Positions 28,089 through 36,344 of a stretch of DNA of 64,000 nt are shown piece after piece. Numbering within the stretch: position 1 is the first letter of the stretch; the number at the start of each line of letters is the position of its first letter. The stretch is from FEN-1139 sp038207155. GTDB lineage: Bacteria; Myxococcota_A; Polyangia; Polyangiales; Polyangiaceae. Both the position numbers and the translations under genes were made by a program. The notes under the pieces are model-generated. The model worked only from the letters and a program-made list of their open reading frames with translations. It was not told the DNA's origin and did no database searches. The stretch lies in contig JBBRAB010000026.1 in the NCBI GenBank assembly GCA_038207155.1, positions 1 to 64,000 on the forward strand. Reading direction: 5' to 3'.

Positions 28089-28322
28089 GGCGGTGGGTCT
28101 CAGCCCTGCCCCTCGGTGGCATCCAGCGCGGCAGAATGGCGCCACCCCGAGGAGTCCGAGGGGGGCGCAGCCTGACGCCTCAGGCCCGTCGCGGCTAGCG
28201 GTTTTGGTAGATATCTGCGCGGCGCAGCTGAGCAGCCCAAGCTCGAGTCGCGCGCGGTTACCCATCATCGCGCTGCGGCCCCGCGCTTGCCGCCAATCGC
28301 CACCGAGGCTAGCTTGAAGGGC

Positions 28323-29174
28323 ATGCGCCTCGCGTTGCCAGTCGGCCTCTTCACGCTGGGAGTCCTGGCGTGCGGTTGCAGCCTACTGATACCCCTGGAC
28401 GATCTCGCTGGTCCAGATGCCTCCAGTTGCCAGAAGGATGGCGACTGCGACCCGGGCCTGCTCTGCGTTACCGCGCGCTGTTCGCATGCAGCATCTTGTC
28501 AGTTGCTCAAGCAGCAGCGACCCGAGACCCCCGACGGCACCTACGCCCTTTCGCCGCCAGGCACCCCCGACCAGACGCTTTCCGCCTTCTGTGACATGAC
28601 ACGCGACGGTGGCGGCTGGATGCTGGTCACAAGCGACATGCTCGAATCGGAGACCAAAGCGTGGGTGACGACGAAACGTCTGACCAACGCGCAGGGAGGC
28701 CTCGTCCTCACGCTGTTCCCAGAGGCACGCTGCGGTGAGCCAGCCGCCTATCACTCATTTCACATCAAAGAGACCATTGCCTGGTCGGTTGTTCGCTACA
28801 AACAGTCATTTTCTGGCTCCGTGACCTGCTGGGCGATCTTTGGCCAGTCGGCAGTGGACAACAACGGCTTCATCGCCGCCAGCGACATGAACCTGGTCAC
28901 GTTCGAACCAGGCACCGACCAGATTTCCCATCAAGTCGGCATGGGCGGCGTGCTGGACGGCAAACTCGTCAATGCCTTCAGTGGCCCCACGGCGATGTGC
29001 AACAGTAGCGTTTCCGGCGAGAATTTCTGGGCCAACGGTGGCGCGGTGCGCAGCGCCGAGGTCATCCTGCGACGCACGGGCGCTAGCCCCGCGGGCCCCG
29101 GCACCGGCGCGGCGTGCATCATTAGCGATGTAACGTCGGCGTGGTGGTCCTACGACAATGTGTTCGTGCGCTGA
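28323..29174 (+). CDS. Lipoprotein with fibrinogen-like (FReD) domain
   Basis: A 283-residue protein. The signal peptide ends VLACGC, giving a lipid-anchored Cys17 or Cys19; the ATG at 28323 follows GAAGGG. A short Cys-rich segment (CQKDGDCDPGLLCVTARC) is common in myxobacterial surface proteins. From residue 60, SCQLLKQQRPETPDGTYALSP, FCDMTRDGGGWMLV and the C-terminal WWSYDNVFVR follow the layout of fibrinogen-related domains, which bind sugars or acetylated ligands. A surface lectin-like role is inferred. It is monocistronic as far as can be seen. Confidence 0.75.
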   Translation: MRLALPVGLFTLGVLACGCSLLIPLDDLAGPDASSCQKDGDCDPGLLCVTARCSHAASCQLLKQQRPETPDGTYALSPPGTPDQTLSAFCDMTRDGGGWMLVTSDMLESETKAWVTTKRLTNAQGGLVLTLFPEARCGEPAAYHSFHIKETIAWSVVRYKQSFSGSVTCWAIFGQSAVDNNGFIAASDMNLVTFEPGTDQISHQVGMGGVLDGKLVNAFSGPTAMCNSSVSGENFWANGGAVRSAEVILRRTGASPAGPGTGAACIISDVTSAWWSYDNVFVR

Positions 29175-29195
29175 CGGGCTCGGCGAATTCTTAGA

Positions 29196-29284
29196 GCGAC
29201 CGGCAAGGCACTGCACCTGCGGCCTCGGGCGCGGCGCGCGTGGCGATCACGCGATTTCTAGGCGCGACCGGCGAGGCACTGCAC
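29196..29284. repeat. Pair of 21-bp direct repeats
   Basis: GCGACCGGCAAGGCACTGCAC at 29196-29216 recurs with one mismatch at 29264-29284, a spacing of 68 bases. Both lie between the fibrinogen-like and beta-helix lipoprotein genes. They could be regulatory sites or remnants of a small duplication. Confidence 0.8.
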
Positions 29285-29431
29285 GCTCCGCGAACAGTGT
29301 TGTCCCCAGAGCGTCCAACAGCAGGTCATTTCAGGGAAAAAGCTGCGAGTTTTCCGTTTAGATCTCAGGGCACGAGGCATGCAGCGCCACTGGATCGCGG
29401 CCGCTGACTCGCCAGAGGCCCCGGAGGTTCT

Positions 29432-30796
29432 ATGTCGAATTCAGTTCACTCTCGCCCAATGTCGCTCGCCTGCCTTGCAACGCTCGCCATGATAGCGTGC
29501 CAGAACGGGGGCCCGGCTCCCTCGACTGTCACCGAGCCAGGAGGTTCGAGTGGCAACCCGTCCCTCGCGCGCGGCAACGGTGGCGACGGCGCCAATAGCG
29601 GCAATGGCGGACTCGGGTCAGGAGGAACGAGCAACATCGGGGGAAACGCTGCAGCCGCCGCTGGCCCCAGCACTGGCGGAAGTGCCGGGGGCGCAGCAGG
29701 ACCCGGCGAACCGCTGGTTGACTGTACCGAGACGCCCGCCAACGCGGCAGAGTTGAAATCAGCGCTCGCCAAGCCCAACGCCGTGATCTGCCTCGCAGCC
29801 AACACCACGTTCGACATTGGAGCCAACAACAGCATCGCCACTGGCATCACGCTGCGTGGCGCGGGCAGCACCTCAGTCATTCAGGGCGAGCTATCGGCAA
29901 CAGATGTCGCCAACCTCAGCATCACGGCGCTCGCCGTCGACGGCGATAAAACTCGCTACAGCTCTGGAATTCACCTGACTCGCGTCGCCAAGCTGAACCT
30001 ACGCGACGTCGAGGTACGCGGATTCAAAGGCGAGTGTCTGGGATTTGTCAGCGTGAGCAACAGTGCCATCACGGGTGTTGTCGCCAGGGACTGCACCGAC
30101 CAGGACATCGGAGACAACCGAACGGGGACGGCGGTCTCCTTCGGAGATTTCACTGATGTCACCGTCACCAAGCTGACGATTGACACGACCGCGCGCGGCG
30201 GACGCGGCCTCGGCTGCGGTTGGGCCGAAGGAGCCGACGGTTGCTCTCACGTGCGAACGGTGTTTGACAACCTGCAGCAGCTCGGTCGTCAGAACGACTA
30301 TCGACTGCCTTGGGAGAAGGGCGGAGTCGCGACCTCGCCCGAACTCGGCGTGGAGCTTTGGTCATTGAAGGGGCACACCTCGGTGACTTTCAAGAACTCG
30401 CACTTCACGCAAGCCGTCTCCCTGGTCTCGGGCTGGGGCTACCAGACGGGCGTGGCTCTGGCGGGTCGCCGCGCAGGTGCGCCGCAGATGACCATGGAGA
30501 ACAACAGCTTTGACCTCCCGCATGAGTTCCAGTACGGCGTCGAGTACTCCGATGTTTCAATCGTGTCGCGTGCCAACAAGTTCGTCGGGTCGTACTATTC
30601 GGCGTTTCTCGACACCGCGAGCGAGTCCGGGAAGGTCGAGTCCGACGGCGACAGCTTTGACTCAAATAATGCCGATAACGCCCATATCTTGATCGGTTGG
30701 TGCGAAGCGCAGCCCCCCGCGATCACCAATGCAACCCTGCTAGGCGTGTTCGCCGGCAAGAGCGTCGACGCCTTCGTCGCCATCCTCTGTAAGTAG
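29432..30796 (+). CDS. Lipoprotein with right-handed parallel beta-helix
   Basis: A 454-residue protein with a GGAGG site 4 bases before the ATG. The lipobox is MIAC (Cys23). A 70-residue Gly/Asn/Ala/Ser-rich linker leads to a domain that begins like pectate-lyase-type beta-helices (AAELKSALAKPNAVICLAAN) and continues with ladder motifs (GITLRGAGSTSVIQGE, LSITALAVDGDKTRY, LNLRDVEVRGF, SNSAITGVVARDC). No catalytic Asp/Arg set of pectate lyase is certain, so polysaccharide binding or cleavage is a guess. Six Cys in the mature part suggest disulfides. It shares linker style with the other lipoproteins here. Confidence 0.8.
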   Translation: MSNSVHSRPMSLACLATLAMIACQNGGPAPSTVTEPGGSSGNPSLARGNGGDGANSGNGGLGSGGTSNIGGNAAAAAGPSTGGSAGGAAGPGEPLVDCTETPANAAELKSALAKPNAVICLAANTTFDIGANNSIATGITLRGAGSTSVIQGELSATDVANLSITALAVDGDKTRYSSGIHLTRVAKLNLRDVEVRGFKGECLGFVSVSNSAITGVVARDCTDQDIGDNRTGTAVSFGDFTDVTVTKLTIDTTARGGRGLGCGWAEGADGCSHVRTVFDNLQQLGRQNDYRLPWEKGGVATSPELGVELWSLKGHTSVTFKNSHFTQAVSLVSGWGYQTGVALAGRRAGAPQMTMENNSFDLPHEFQYGVEYSDVSIVSRANKFVGSYYSAFLDTASESGKVESDGDSFDSNNADNAHILIGWCEAQPPAITNATLLGVFAGKSVDAFVAILCK

Positions 30797-30811
30797 AGTC
30801 TGAACCGCACT

Positions 30812-30840
30812 GGCTGGCGCACAATGCGCTGCGACCAGCC
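30812..30840. terminator. Nested hairpins between convergent genes
   Basis: GGCTGG and CCAGCC enclose an inner stem GCGCA/TGCGC. The element lies between the stop codons of the convergent beta-helix lipoprotein and the small lipoprotein, where a bidirectional terminator is expected. There is no T tract. Confidence 0.35.
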
Positions 30841-30896
30841 ATCGGACCTCACTGGGCTGCCCGACCCATTCCGCGTGCCGCATCCGCGGGTGCATC

Positions 30897-31322
30897 TCAC
30901 AGCCGATAGGGCGCGTGATAGTGAAACGCAACCTTGTCGAGCACGTCCTGCTCGGCCTCGTCACTCGTTTCACTGTCGGATTTGACCGAACCCGAGTCGA
31001 TCACCTGACCATCGCGGTCTGTGAGTTCGTAGTCCGCGTAGCCGTAGTAGTCGATGTCGGTCGTTTCGTCGGTACTGTTGTCGTAGGACTCGGTGCTCAC
31101 CGAGACACTCAGCACCGCATCCTCATCGCCGGAGCAAGCCACCGTGACGGCTGCAAATCCCGTCGAGCTGCCCATCTCAGTCTGCAGGTAACTGGACCAG
31201 CTCCGGGCGGAGATGCAGACGGTTCGATACTGACGGTAGTCCAAGGCTGCCTGCTTTGCGAACGTCAGATCAGCGCAACCCACGAGTGACACACTCAGCA
31301 AAAGGAAGCTAAGCGCTTTCAT
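30897..31322 (-). CDS. Small acidic lipoprotein
   Basis: A 141-residue protein. The ATG at 31322 overlaps the stop of the upstream gene (ATGA) and opens a signal peptide ending VSLVGC (Cys16). The mature part is rich in Ser, Asp and Tyr with a strongly acidic middle (STDETTDIDYYGYADYELTD) and three further Cys. The pattern DYYGYADYELTDRDGQVIDSG suggests a beta-strand pair as found in DUF4136-like lipoproteins, but I cannot name it. It is coupled to the outer-membrane-like protein upstream. Confidence 0.7.
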   Translation of the reverse strand: MKALSFLLLSVSLVGCADLTFAKQAALDYRQYRTVCISARSWSSYLQTEMGSSTGFAAVTVACSGDEDAVLSVSVSTESYDNSTDETTDIDYYGYADYELTDRDGQVIDSGSVKSDSETSDEAEQDVLDKVAFHYHAPYRL

Positions 31323-32176
31323 CGGTAACCTCCAATCTCGACACCCAGGGTGAAAAGCACCGGCCAACCGGCGCCACCGGCTTGTTTCTCGCCCAGCTGG
31401 AGTCCATCGGTAGCTAGTGGATAGACCCGCGCCCCAAATACCAATCCGTGCGTCCGATCAGGCCAGTAGTGCACCTCGGCGCGTAGCGCTAACGCGCGCT
31501 CGGCCGCCGACGATGTCATGCCCCAAAGCCAGTAGAAGTCGGGCCCAAGTCCGAGATTGATGTCCACTCCGCTGCGATGAAGCACGTTCATCCCTGCGTG
31601 GATCCCGACCTGGCTTCCCAGAAAGCTCCCGTCGTAGCCGGGCCGTTGCTCGACCAGCCAAAGCAGCGCCGTTTCCGCGCCAATGTAGAGCCCTGGCATG
31701 CTGGCGTGCATCATCACGCCCGGCATCACCTTGCCACGCGCTAGGAACATTTCCGCCCCGATCCCTGCACTCCACTCTGTGGGACCAGTCGCCTCTTTGG
31801 GCTCGTCGGACTCGCTATCCGACGCCGCCGAGGGCGCAGTCGCGGCACGGTCGACGGGCGCGACGACCACCGGAGCATCATCAGGAACGCCTTCGGGACC
31901 AACGTCTGCCGACTCGTAGCGCACCGGGGGCGGCGCTTCGGAGGAGCTCGCTGGAGCAGGCCGCGTGCTCGCGTCGTTCGAGCTTGTGGCGGGCGCGGCT
32001 TGCTCTGGGGCGGCAGGCGCGGCGTTCCCTGGGGTGGCAGGTGCGGCAACCTTGTCGGGTGCGCTGAGCCCCACTGCTGGGGTGAGAACAAGAAGTGTTG
32101 CAAACGCGCCACAGAGCGCGCGCCACACACCCCTGTTCGGCAAAACTGCCAGCAATCGTGGTAAAAAGCGAGCCAT
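31319..32176 (-). CDS. Exported protein with Pro/Ala-rich linker and beta-barrel-like domain
   Basis: A 285-residue protein starting at an ATG that opens a signal peptide (residues 1-38, ending VGLSA). A Pro/Ala/Ser-rich linker covers residues 40-120. The last 150 residues alternate polar and hydrophobic residues with Gly and aromatics (WSAGIGAEMFLARGKV, GLYIGAETALLWLV, DINLGLGPDFYWLWG, LFTLGVEIGGYR), as in small outer-membrane beta-barrels. Its ATGA overlap with the small acidic lipoprotein suggests the two act together in the envelope. Function unknown. Confidence 0.7.
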   Translation of the reverse strand: MARFLPRLLAVLPNRGVWRALCGAFATLLVLTPAVGLSAPDKVAAPATPGNAAPAAPEQAAPATSSNDASTRPAPASSSEAPPPVRYESADVGPEGVPDDAPVVVAPVDRAATAPSAASDSESDEPKEATGPTEWSAGIGAEMFLARGKVMPGVMMHASMPGLYIGAETALLWLVEQRPGYDGSFLGSQVGIHAGMNVLHRSGVDINLGLGPDFYWLWGMTSSAAERALALRAEVHYWPDRTHGLVFGARVYPLATDGLQLGEKQAGGAGWPVLFTLGVEIGGYR

Positions 32177-32296
32177 GCTCGCGCAGATTGCAGGTCCAGT
32201 GCCACGCGCCGCGCGCCGCGCGCCCAAACGCGCAACGCCGAGTGACCACCCATCGGCGACCACCCGGCGCTGGACCGGAACTCAAGCAGGGCTCCC

Positions 32297-33793
32297 TTAG
32301 GTCGGGATGTTCCCGTTACGCTTGGGCCAAGTCAAATCCCGACGATGTTCAACCGCCGAGAGCAGGCGAGTGAGCTTGCGACGGGTGTCGGCGGGATCGA
32401 TCACGGCATCGATGAACCCACGCTCAGCTGCCTGACGAGGAGACAAGAACATCTCCGTGTACTCAGCATTGCGCTTGGCCATTTCCGCCTTCGGGTCCTC
32501 TGCCGCCGAGATCTCCCGCTTGTAGAGGATCTCGACTGCACCCTTGGGCCCCATCACTGCGATTTCAGCCGAAGGCCAAGAGAGCACAATGTCGCCGCCG
32601 ATGTGCTTGGAGCTCATCACGATGTAGGCCCCACCATAGCTCTTGCGTAGAATCACGCTGAGCTTGGGCACGCTCGACTCACAGTAGGCGTACAGGAGCT
32701 TGGCTCCGTGCACGATCACGCCACCATGCTCCTGATCTTGCCCCGGGAGAAAGCCCGGAACGTCCACGAACGAGATGAGCGGAATGCGGAACGCATTGCA
32801 GGTACGGATGAAGCGAGCCGCTTTTCGAGAAGCATCGATGTCGAGGCAACCCGCCAGCACGTTGGGCTGGTTGGCGACGATGCCGACCACCTTGCCCGCC
32901 AAACGAGCGAGGCCGACCACGATGTTACCGGCAAACTGCTCGTGAACCTCCAGAAACGACCCCTTGTCGACCACGCTGTCGATGACGATCCGGACGTCGT
33001 AGGGCTGCTGGGGATCACTCGGGATCAGGGTGCGCAGCTCATCACAGCTGCGGTCCGCTGGATCGTCGCAGGGCAGATCGGGAGGTGACTCCTGGCAGTT
33101 CTCCGGCAGGTAGCCGAGCAACTTGCGTGCCTGTTCAATGGCCTCGACGTCGTGAGCCGCGCTGAAGTGCGCGAGCCCAGTCTTGGCAGCGTGAACGCTG
33201 GCACCACCGAGCGCCTCGACCGTCACGTCCTCAAAGGTCACTGTCTTGACGACCTTTGGCCCGGTGAGGAACATGTACGAACGGCCTTCGGCCATCATGA
33301 TGAAATCGGTCAGGGCGGGGCTGTAAACAGCTCCACCCGCCGCAGGCCCGAGGATCAAAGAGATCTGCGGAATGACGCCAGAGGCGCGCACGTTGCGGAG
33401 AAAGATCTCGCCGTAGCCCGAGAGCGAGGTGACTCCCTCCTGAATTCGGGCTCCGCCGGAGTCGCAGATGCCGACCATGGGCGAGCCGTTGCGGACCGCC
33501 ATGTCCATCACCTTGCAAATCTTGGCGGCGTGAGCCTCACCGAGCGAGCCACCGAGTACGGTGCGGTCCTGCGAGAACGCATACACCGTTCGACCAGCGA
33601 CCTTGCCTACGCCGGTGATGACACCGTCGCCAGCTGGGCGCTTCTTGCCCATGCCAAAGGCCTCGGTACGGTGAACGACTGCGGCGTCGAACTCCTCGAA
33701 GGAGCCGGCATCAAAGAGCATCTCAAGCCGAGCGCGCGCCAGGTTGATCGTCTCGGCGGGAGCCCCGGAGGCTACCTCTTTCACACTGCTCAT
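32297..33793 (-). CDS. Acyl-CoA carboxylase carboxyltransferase (beta) subunit, propionyl-CoA type
   Basis: A 498-residue carboxyltransferase of the PccB/AccD5 family, which moves carboxyl from biotin to propionyl- or acetyl-CoA. The first oxyanion-hole region (GICDSGGARIQEG, GPAAGGAVYSPALTDF) and the second (VDVPGFLPGQDQEHGGVIVHGAKLL, RKSYGGAYIVMSSKHIGGD) are both present, as is the C-terminal WPSAEIAVMGPKGAVEILY. The start overlaps the biotin-carrier stop (ATGA). A biotin carboxylase subunit is not encoded here and must lie elsewhere. The substrate cannot be settled from sequence; propionyl-CoA is the best guess. Confidence 0.92.
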   Translation of the reverse strand: MSSVKEVASGAPAETINLARARLEMLFDAGSFEEFDAAVVHRTEAFGMGKKRPAGDGVITGVGKVAGRTVYAFSQDRTVLGGSLGEAHAAKICKVMDMAVRNGSPMVGICDSGGARIQEGVTSLSGYGEIFLRNVRASGVIPQISLILGPAAGGAVYSPALTDFIMMAEGRSYMFLTGPKVVKTVTFEDVTVEALGGASVHAAKTGLAHFSAAHDVEAIEQARKLLGYLPENCQESPPDLPCDDPADRSCDELRTLIPSDPQQPYDVRIVIDSVVDKGSFLEVHEQFAGNIVVGLARLAGKVVGIVANQPNVLAGCLDIDASRKAARFIRTCNAFRIPLISFVDVPGFLPGQDQEHGGVIVHGAKLLYAYCESSVPKLSVILRKSYGGAYIVMSSKHIGGDIVLSWPSAEIAVMGPKGAVEILYKREISAAEDPKAEMAKRNAEYTEMFLSPRQAAERGFIDAVIDPADTRRKLTRLLSAVEHRRDLTWPKRNGNIPT

Positions 33794-34335
33794 GATTTGC
33801 TCCCAACGGGGGTCAAGGTCGCCATCAGGTCACCGTTACGCACGGTCTGACCCGGCTTGACAAAAAACGCTATTACCCCGGAAGCAGGCGCTAAGATGGT
33901 GTTCTGCATCTTCATGGCCTCGAGCAGGATCACCCCGTCGCCTTCGGCCACCACGGTGCCCTCTTCCACGAGCAGCTTCAGAATGCTGCCGGCGATCGGC
34001 GCTTCGAGCCGTCCGTCGTGTTCTGGAGCGGGCGGAGGCGGCTGGCTCAGCACCTGACGCTTGAACTCCGCCGAACGCGCGAGCTCAACCTTGACCCGGT
34101 GCTTCTGACCATCGGACGTCTCCACGACGAGCTCACCATGCTCGTAGCGAAGCTGCAGCGGCACGCGCTGGCCCTCTTCGGTCGTCACCCACGTACCCTG
34201 AGACCCAGCTTCAACGCGCACGCCTCGTGGAACCCCGTCGACGTGGACATCGTCCGAGTCAGCAGGATTCACGTGCACGTCAAAGTGAGAGCCGTCCTCG
34301 AACTCCACGATGTAGTGGAGCAACTTCGACGTCAT
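33790..34335 (-). CDS. Biotin carboxyl carrier protein of acyl-CoA carboxylase
   Basis: A 181-residue protein whose C-terminal 75 residues form a biotinyl domain with the exact EAMKM motif and flanking GVIAFFVKPGQTVRNGD. The N-terminal 95 residues resemble the oligomerisation (BT-like) part found at the C terminus of long PCC alpha subunits (LRYEHGELVVETSDGQKH), so this is a stand-alone carrier separated from the carboxylase. The start may be the ATG at 34335 or a GTG six bases upstream. Its stop overlaps the carboxyltransferase start by four bases, so the pair is made in fixed ratio. Confidence 0.88.
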   Translation of the reverse strand: MTSKLLHYIVEFEDGSHFDVHVNPADSDDVHVDGVPRGVRVEAGSQGTWVTTEEGQRVPLQLRYEHGELVVETSDGQKHRVKVELARSAEFKRQVLSQPPPPAPEHDGRLEAPIAGSILKLLVEEGTVVAEGDGVILLEAMKMQNTILAPASGVIAFFVKPGQTVRNGDLMATLTPVGSKS

Positions 34336-34374
34336 CTTCACTTCTGACTTTCTGATTATCTACGAACAACCAAC

Positions 34375-34572
34375 TCAGCGCATCGGGAGACGCTCGCGCT
34401 CGGGGCGAGCCACGAGCCCACGGCTCACGGCAAGAGCCACGGCGGCAGCGATGCTCGAGGCAGGCAAAGCAGCGGGAGCATCCCAGAAGCCCGAAATCCG
34501 GGGCGAGGAGCTCGGAGCCTGCAGGTCGATGTCCATGTTGGTCTGCGAATCAAACAAGTTGACGCTCTGCAT
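34375..34572 (-). CDS. Small protein leading the acyl-CoA carboxylase operon
   Basis: A 65-residue protein with a good AGGAG site 8 bases before the ATG, 33-40 bases ahead of the biotin carrier gene on the same strand. Residues 15-32 are Pro/Ser-rich (DLQAPSSSPRISGFWDAP); residues 35-52 form an Ala/Val helix (PASSIAAAVALAVSRGLV), then a basic end. No family is recognised. Its place and size recall the small epsilon subunit of actinobacterial carboxylases, but the sequence does not obviously match, so a role as an accessory subunit is inferred only. Confidence 0.6.
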   Translation of the reverse strand: MQSVNLFDSQTNMDIDLQAPSSSPRISGFWDAPAALPASSIAAAVALAVSRGLVARPERERLPMR

Positions 34573-34943
34573 CGGGGATCTCCTGACCGTCCGTCGCCTG
34601 ATGGCACGGACCTCGGGTCACCTGCCCTCTAGCAATTATCGAGCCACGTGCAGCGGACCCATTCGGCGCCGGCTCGCAGGCCTCGACCCCTGAAATATGC
34701 CGCAAAAACTCCTGTGATTGGAATGCCCCTGCTCGGCCAGAAAACCGACTGCTACCTCTGTTTCGCAGTTCAGGTGGGTTTTACTGCTACCTGGCTTGCG
34801 CAGAGGTCTCTCGCCTTCGCCTCGCGGGCACTCGCTCGCGCGCTTGTCCGGTGACCGGCGGGTTCGACGGACCAGGCCTGCCCGGGGCAGTCGCAACGCG
34901 CTGTGTTGAAAACCGGACCAAGCGCGTCCAGATTGTCGCCCAG
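34573..34943. other. Divergent intergenic region between carboxylase operon and hisD
   Basis: The stretch must contain both promoters. A 10-base direct repeat, ACTGCTACCT, occurs at 34748-34757 and 34783-34792. No RNA gene or convincing small ORF was found. Confidence 0.5.
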
Positions 34944-36263
34944 ATGGCGACCGTTCGTTTCCTCACCCACGAAGACCCCTCCTTTGCCACCGAGGTCGAA
35001 GTACTCCGCGCGACCCTTCGCGGCGGCGGTTTGACTGCAGCGAGCGAGAGCTCGACGCTACACGTACCAAGTATCGTGAGCGAGCTGCTCGCTCAGGTTC
35101 GCCAGGGCGGCAATGCGGCCGTGGCCGAGCTCACGAGTCGTCTCGACCGTGCCAATATTACGGCCGACAGCCTGCGCGTACCCGAGGCCGAGCTCAAGGC
35201 AGCACACGCGACAGCGGATCCCGATTTCCTCGATCTGATGCGCGAAGCAATTCGCAACATCAGGGAGTACCAGAATCACATCCTGCACCGCGCCCCACCG
35301 CCCCTGCTGCGCCAAGGACGCGCGCTCGGCGTGCGCTACACGCCGATCGAGCGCGTTGGAGTGTACGTACCAGGTGGTCGCGCCCTCTATCCGTCGACGG
35401 TACTGATGACCGTCGTCCCAGCATTGGTGGCTGGCGTGTCTGAGGTCGTGATGGTGAGTCCGCCGACGGGCGGCGACATCAACCCGATGGCGCTCGCGCT
35501 CGCCGAGGAGCTGGGGATTCGCGAGGTGTATCGCACCGGTGGCGCGGTAGCGGTTGCTGCCCTGGCGTATGGCACCGAGACGATTCGTCCTGTCGACAAG
35601 ATCGTCGGGCCCGGCAATGCGTTCGTCGCTGAAGCCAAGCGACAGCTGTTCGGAGAGGTCGGCATCGATTCGATCGCCGGCCCGAGTGAAGTGTTCATCG
35701 TGGCCGACGATGCGGTGTCGCCCGCCTGGGTTGCGGCCGATCTGCTCGCACAGGCCGAACATGATCCAGGCTCGGCGGTGCTAGCCACTCCGTCACGCGC
35801 CCTGGCCGAAGGTGTTTTGGTCGAGCTCGAACGACAACTCGTCGAGCTCGAGCGCGGAGAGGCGATTCGCGCCGCACTCAGCAAGTACTCAGCCATTATC
35901 CTGACGAGAACGCTTGATGACGCCGCCAAGCTCGCCAACGAGTTCGCCACCGAACATCTTCAACTGATGACCCGCGACGATGCTCGCTGCATGACGTTGA
36001 TTCGCAATGCAGGCGCGATCTTCGTGGGCGCGTATACGCCCGTGCCGCTCGGGGATTACTTCGCGGGACCTTCGCACGTGCTCCCGACTGGCGGCACCGC
36101 GCGCTTCTTCGGCCCGCTGTCGGCCAACGATTTTCTCAAGTCGTCGAGCATCCTGGCCTACGACGCCGCCTCACTCGCGGCCGATGGCCCGCGCGTGCAG
36201 GACTTCGCAGCTCGCGAAGGACTCACCGCGCACGCTGCGGCTGTCGGCCGACGACTGAGCTAG
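34944..36263 (+). CDS. hisD: Histidinol dehydrogenase
   Basis: A 439-residue enzyme that catalyses the last two steps of histidine synthesis, oxidising histidinol to histidine with NAD and zinc. Family motifs: VGVYVPGGRALYPSTVLM, GNAFVAEAKRQLFG, IDSIAGPSEVFIVAD, AQAEHDPGSA, and the catalytic Glu-His pair in FATEHLQLMTRD. PLGDYFAGPSHVLPTGGTARFFGPL closes the zinc site. The ATG at 34944 gives MATVRFLTHEDP; an in-frame ATG further upstream adds a segment without conservation. It is not next to other his genes. Confidence 0.93.
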   Translation: MATVRFLTHEDPSFATEVEVLRATLRGGGLTAASESSTLHVPSIVSELLAQVRQGGNAAVAELTSRLDRANITADSLRVPEAELKAAHATADPDFLDLMREAIRNIREYQNHILHRAPPPLLRQGRALGVRYTPIERVGVYVPGGRALYPSTVLMTVVPALVAGVSEVVMVSPPTGGDINPMALALAEELGIREVYRTGGAVAVAALAYGTETIRPVDKIVGPGNAFVAEAKRQLFGEVGIDSIAGPSEVFIVADDAVSPAWVAADLLAQAEHDPGSAVLATPSRALAEGVLVELERQLVELERGEAIRAALSKYSAIILTRTLDDAAKLANEFATEHLQLMTRDDARCMTLIRNAGAIFVGAYTPVPLGDYFAGPSHVLPTGGTARFFGPLSANDFLKSSSILAYDAASLAADGPRVQDFAAREGLTAHAAAVGRRLS

Positions 36264-36294
36264 GAACGCGCGCGGCTCTCGCTGCGTGCAACCA

Positions 36295-36323
36295 GCGAAC
36301 CGGTCAGCAGCTGTCCGGTTCGC
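36295..36323. terminator. Hairpin between convergent hisD and glnS
   Basis: GCGAACCGG and CCGGTTCGC form a perfect 9-bp stem with an 11-base loop, midway between two convergent stop codons. There is no T tract, so it would be a bidirectional hairpin terminator or Rho-assisted. Confidence 0.55.
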
Positions 36324-36344
36324 GGTGAGAGCGTCGTCGCTCGC

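Noticed and set aside
26847..28175. 442-residue plus-strand open frame
   Set aside because: It is antisense to the Hsp70-family gene; the minus frame has intact ATPase motifs.
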